7,420 nucleotides of DNA from contig VBHI01000120.1 in assembly GCA_005881495.1 (NCBI GenBank), forward strand, positions 1-7,420, given 5' to 3'. Shown one piece after another: positions 6,493-7,420 of this stretch. Below the pieces are notes generated by a model. It was not told the DNA's origin and did not search any database. It saw only the letters and a program-made list of their open reading frames with translations. This DNA comes from Chloroflexota bacterium. Lineage in GTDB: Bacteria; Chloroflexota; Ktedonobacteria; Ktedonobacterales; Ktedonobacteraceae. The position numbers and the translations under genes are program-made. Each line of letters begins with the position of its first letter. Position 1 is the first letter of the stretch.

Positions 6493-6600
6493 ATGAAGTT
6501 TACACTTCACCTGACGATGAAAGACGAGACGAGGTCACTTCAATGTCCGGCTGAAAACACCAGATGGCATGCAGTTGACCCTGTTCCAGGTTCTGCCTAA
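6493..6600 (+). CDS. Possible 35-aa small protein
   Basis: ATG 6493 opens a 35-residue frame beginning MKFTLHLTMKDETRSLQ and ending in PVPGSA. A perfect AGGAGG lies at 6484-6489, but only 3 nt separate it from the ATG, which is tight. The start codon is also part of a 6-bp hairpin (TGAAGT-TTAC-ACTTCA) that could mask it. The frame sits between the two copies of the direct repeat. No family is recognised and no membrane segment is visible. It may be a chance ORF or the remnant of a longer gene; the ribosome site is the only positive evidence. Confidence 0.2.
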   Translation: MKFTLHLTMKDETRSLQCPAENTRWHAVDPVPGSA

Positions 6601-6614
6601 AGCAGGCATTTCTT
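6594..6614 (+). terminator. Weak terminator-like hairpin
   Basis: TGCCT (6594-6598) pairs with AGGCA (6604-6608) around a 5-nt loop, and TTTCTT follows directly. The stem is short and the T tract is interrupted, so it would be a poor intrinsic terminator. It is the only stem-plus-T arrangement between the regulator and the sigma gene and overlaps the start of the second repeat copy. Confidence 0.2.
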
Positions 6615-6675
6615 CGCATAACAGACAATCACTGCCATGCTAATAAATCCGCGCATTGAGAATTCTTCCCAATGT
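6605..6675 (+). repeat. Diverged direct repeat, copy 2
   Basis: This is the partner of the copy at 6409-6480. Differences in the first 30 bases are confined to four positions, three of them G to A. The copy ends about 60 bp before the sigma gene, so its right part may lie in the sigma gene's promoter region. Confidence 0.6.
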
Positions 6676-6736
6676 TGTACATGGTTTCTATCAGTAACAC
6701 TTTTATCAAAAATATTAAGTTTGGCGAAGTTTTTTT

Positions 6737-7306
6737 ATGGAAGAAAAGTCTATGCAAGAATACTCACCAGATCAACTTGCTACTTTGGACAGGCAGGCGT
6801 TTCAGTCGTTTTATCGAGAGAACCTTGGCCCAATCTATCGTTACGTGTACAGGAAGGTCGGGAACCGAGAAGAAGCTGAGGATCTGACATCGCAAATTTT
6901 CATGAAAGCCGTGCGTAGCATCGATCATGCGCAAAACCCACGCAGTATACGAAACTGGTTGTTTCAAGTCGCGCGTACCACGATTGCTGATTACTGGCGA
7001 GCCTTCTACCGTACAGCGACAAGTTCATTGGATGCGCTGGTAGAAGCTGGTTGGGAGGGTCCGGCTGAAAACGAAGACGAAGACAAGCTTTTCGAGTTAA
7101 GCAGCAGTTCAGCGGATTACGCACAGCGTATTCTCCAGGCACTATCAGAGCGTGATCGAGAGGTCCTGACCTGCCGTTTTCTGCTTGGTCTCTCGATTCG
7201 AGAGACTGCTATACGGATGGGGGTGACAGAGGGAAACGCCAAAGTATTGCAGTTCCGTGCGCTCAAGCGTGCTGCTGATCTTGAATATATAGTCAGTAAT
7301 AAGTGA
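6737..7306 (+). CDS. ECF-type RNA polymerase sigma factor (sigma-70 family)
   Basis: Small alternative sigma factor of 189 residues that would direct RNA polymerase to a dedicated promoter set. Region 2 covers about 21-90, with the core-binding stretch EEAEDLTSQIFMKAVRSI (45-62) and the -10-recognising helix NWLFQVARTTIADYWR (73-88). An acidic, serine-rich linker (about 103-128) leads to region 4 (about 132-182), containing LSERDREVL and the helix-turn-helix GLSIRETAIRMGVTEGNAKV. There is no region 1 or 3, no membrane segment and no C-terminal sensor domain. The ATG at 6737 has a poor ribosome site. An in-frame ATG at 6752 (protein starting MQEYSPDQL, 184 residues) has GGAAG 8 nt upstream and may be the true start. 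No anti-sigma gene follows in the remaining 114 bp. Confidence 0.93.
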   Translation: MEEKSMQEYSPDQLATLDRQAFQSFYRENLGPIYRYVYRKVGNREEAEDLTSQIFMKAVRSIDHAQNPRSIRNWLFQVARTTIADYWRAFYRTATSSLDALVEAGWEGPAENEDEDKLFELSSSSADYAQRILQALSERDREVLTCRFLLGLSIRETAIRMGVTEGNAKVLQFRALKRAADLEYIVSNK

Positions 7307-7311
7307 TTGAC

Positions 7312-7419
7312 GTTTAGACTAATTTCTTACGAAGCGAGGTGGGAAGCCGTGCAAGCCATATTTTATGGAAATCGCGTGATCCCAGTCTACAAGCTCTTTG
7401 ACGCGAAATTAGTCTAAGC
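7312..7419. repeat. 108-bp inverted-repeat element (MITE-like or attenuator-like)
   Basis: TTAGACTAATTTC at 7314-7326 is the exact reverse complement of GAAATTAGTCTAA at 7405-7417. One G-T and one further G-C pair extend the arms to 15 bp (7312-7326 and 7405-7419). The 78-nt interior contains a second hairpin, CCATA-TTT-TATGG (7356-7368). The left arm begins 5 nt after the sigma stop codon. The size and ends fit a miniature inverted-repeat element, but the window stops one base past the right arm, so flanking target duplications cannot be judged. A long-range mRNA structure at the operon end is the alternative. Confidence 0.55.
7349..7417 (+). CDS. Possible 22-aa peptide inside the inverted-repeat element
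   Basis: A GTG at 7349 opens 22 codons (VQAIFYGNRVIPVYKLFDAK, then LV) and stops at a TAA formed by the end of the right repeat arm. GAGGTGGG (7336-7343) provides a ribosome site 5 nt upstream. The frame is too short to identify. It could be a leader peptide, the fragment of a gene, or chance. Confidence 0.15.
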   Translation: MQAIFYGNRVIPVYKLFDAKLV

Positions 7420-7420
7420 A

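Larger units (their letters stand above)
6360..6736. other. Intergenic region between the regulator and the sigma factor
   Basis: This 377-bp stretch holds no gene of recognisable family. It contains two diverged copies of an approximately 70-bp direct repeat, a possible 35-codon ORF at 6493 and several small hairpins. These include TCGGA/TCCGA (6462-6477), TGAAGT/ACTTCA (6494-6509) and TGCCT/AGGCA (6594-6608). No strong terminator follows the regulator, and no convincing -35/-10 pair precedes the sigma gene, so read-through cannot be excluded. Confidence 0.5.

Noticed and set aside
6334..6600. 88-codon plus-strand frame from within the regulator 3' end
   Set aside because: Its start lies inside the LuxR domain coding sequence in another frame. 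Only the last 35 codons, from ATG 6493, have an independent ribosome site.

Overview
The window reads as chromosomal DNA of a Ktedonobacteria-like member of the Chloroflexota. This is inferred from gene style, not from a marker gene: a very large cyclase-STAND-TPR-LuxR fusion regulator of the type abundant in that lineage, a short stand-alone SecD, a small ECF-type sigma factor, and wide intergenic stretches holding gene debris. Base composition is mixed, neither strongly AT-rich nor GC-rich.

Layout. Positions 1-546 hold no complete gene. They contain an 11-bp-stem hairpin and, at the extreme left, a possible gene start on the minus strand that runs off the edge. Positions 547-2685 hold a two-gene minus-strand unit: an OmpR-family response regulator followed 57 bp later by secD. 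No histidine kinase and no secF lie beside them in the window. Positions 2686-3212 are a regulatory and debris region. It holds a candidate extended -10 promoter overlapped by a 7-10-7 inverted repeat for the response regulator, a plus-strand 53-codon remnant of a SnoaL/NTF2-like (ester-cyclase type) gene, and a textbook TTGATA-N17-TATAAT promoter firing rightward. Positions 3195-6359 encode the giant regulator, most probably initiated at a CTG codon (3213) behind a near-perfect Shine-Dalgarno. Positions 6360-6736 are intergenic, with a diverged direct repeat (period about 196 bp) and a possible 35-aa ORF. Positions 6737-7306 encode an ECF-like sigma factor, and 7312-7419 is a compact inverted-repeat element touching the right edge.

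How it fits together. The content is mainly signal transduction and transcription control: a two-component output protein, a one-component multidomain regulator with cyclase-like and STAND NTPase modules, and an alternative sigma factor. SecD is the one membrane-transport protein. I see no phage, CRISPR, rRNA, tRNA or biosynthetic cluster. I do not claim a new system. The items most worth a second look are the CTG-initiated regulator with a His in place of the usual cyclase Asn, the SecD without SecF behind a response regulator, the inverted-repeat operator candidate, and the small repeat elements on both sides of the sigma gene.
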